From: Acidobacteriaceae bacterium
GTDB taxonomy: Bacteria; Acidobacteriota; Terriglobia; Terriglobales; Acidobacteriaceae
NCBI GenBank assembly: GCA_003132825.1
Contig: PKYX01000211.1
Span: forward strand, 179 to 5,949
Reading direction: 5' to 3'
DNA: 5,771 nucleotides
Part shown: positions 5,236-5,771 of the stretch, piece by piece
Position numbering within the stretch: position 1 is the first letter of the stretch
Layout of the letters: each line of letters opens with the position of its first letter
The notes under the pieces: generated by a model
Seen by the model: the letters and a program-made list of their open reading frames with translations, nothing else
What the model was told of the DNA's origin: nothing
The model's database searches: none
Program-made: the position numbers and the translations under genes

Positions 5236-5771
5236 CTACTTCCCCAAATGCTTATCAAAAAAATCAGCCATAAGTTGGTCTGCATCCTTTGACTCCGGCA
5301 GACCGGGATCGTTCCAGAATGCGTGCGCTAGTCCCTCGAACACCACCAGTTGGGCGTCCACACCCGCCTTCAGGAACGCCCGGTGAAGGATGCTCGTGCC
5401 GCTGAGCAGTAGATCGCGCGTGCTGGTGAGAAATAACGTTGGGGGCAAACCCCGGAGGTCTGCGTATAGAGGTGAAAGATCGGGGTCCCCTGGGTTGGTG
5501 GAAGCGACATACTCCCGGCCCGGCAGCTCTTTCGGCGGGCCTAAGGGTCCTGCCAATCCGGAAAGACCGTATATCGCCGCGGAATCGCCCTGCCGGCTGA
5601 AGTCGCCAAGGCCGGAAAAAATTCCCAGGGCGGCAGGGAGCGGGAGATTGAGCTGCCTTAGTTTGGACGCCACTTCACCGGTCAAGATCGCGCCCGCCGA
5701 GGTTCCGTACAGTCCAATATTCTGTGGCCGGTAGGTCTTCAAGAGCTCCTTGTACACGGCGACGGTGTCGT
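5236..5771 (-). CDS. Alpha/beta hydrolase, hormone-sensitive-lipase type (partial, 5' end outside window)
   Basis: About 177 C-terminal residues of an alpha/beta-hydrolase-3 family esterase are present. Reading from the window edge, the frame starts DTVAVYKELLKTY, typical of the helix before the nucleophile elbow, so translation begins outside; the GTG at 5755-5757 is internal. The catalytic triad is visible: Ser in GTSAG (codon 5698-5700), Asp in TSTRDLLLSG (codon 5413-5415) and His in GLAHAFWND (codon 5323-5325). DPDLSPLYADLRGLPPTLFLTSTRD is the usual family block before the Asp. The oxyanion HGGG motif would lie upstream and cannot be seen. The family hydrolyses short- to medium-chain esters; the substrate here is unknown. 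The end DFFDKHLGK is a normal C-terminus, so the gene appears intact where visible. It converges on the Cys-rich gene with 110 bp between stops, and no clear terminator is seen there. Confidence 0.93.
   Translation of the reverse strand, partial: DTVAVYKELLKTYRPQNIGLYGTSAGAILTGEVASKLRQLNLPLPAALGIFSGLGDFSRQGDSAAIYGLSGLAGPLGPPKELPGREYVASTNPGDPDLSPLYADLRGLPPTLFLTSTRDLLLSGTSILHRAFLKAGVDAQLVVFEGLAHAFWNDPGLPESKDADQLMADFFDKHLGK

Noticed and set aside
5755..5757. GTG as the start of the hydrolase
   Set aside because: The frame stays open to the window edge and the residues before it (DTVAV) belong to the family's conserved helix; a start here would leave the enzyme without its N-terminal half.

Overview
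The window is GC-rich, mostly coding bacterial chromosome with seven protein genes, one of them cut by the right edge. I see no tRNA or rRNA gene, CRISPR array, transposase or phage gene. The gene content fits a member of the Acidobacteriota, probably the Terriglobia/Acidobacteriales side: an MnmA of the GCCSLDD / IPCSLCN / SQEICF type, secreted repeat-linker proteins with an IPKGSKLVG core, a YtxH plus DUF948-like pair, and a small Cys-rich protein starting MKYRQ. That placement comes from remembered family resemblance, not from a search.

Left part (1-3505, + strand). A complete mnmA (tRNA U34 2-thiolation) is followed after 48 bp by a secreted protein of unknown function. A 570-bp stretch without a convincing gene comes next. 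It carries a striking CATG-based palindrome and ends in a strong ribosome binding site for a second secreted protein. The two secreted proteins are paralogues of almost equal length (283 and 284 aa). They share a conserved core and a conserved C-terminal motif, separated by a linker that has diverged completely. The core and C-terminal motif recall the beta-barrel of VirB10/TrbI proteins. This pair is the most interesting and least explained part of the window.

Middle part (3506-4447). A clear hairpin terminator between converging genes serves the second secreted protein on the + strand and a two-gene operon on the - strand. The operon reads ytxH-like gene, then a membrane-anchored DUF948-like helical protein. 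It resembles the Bacillus ytxG/ytxH stress-operon pairing, with the order reversed.

Right part (4448-5771). A 258-bp divergent intergenic region holds a candidate promoter for the ytxH operon and a short perfect GC hairpin. It separates that operon from a + strand gene for a small soluble protein with two Cys4 clusters. This gene converges on the 3' part of a hormone-sensitive-lipase-type alpha/beta hydrolase, whose start lies outside the window.

Apart from the housekeeping mnmA, the genes look like envelope or stress functions rather than one pathway. No known defence or mobile system is visible.
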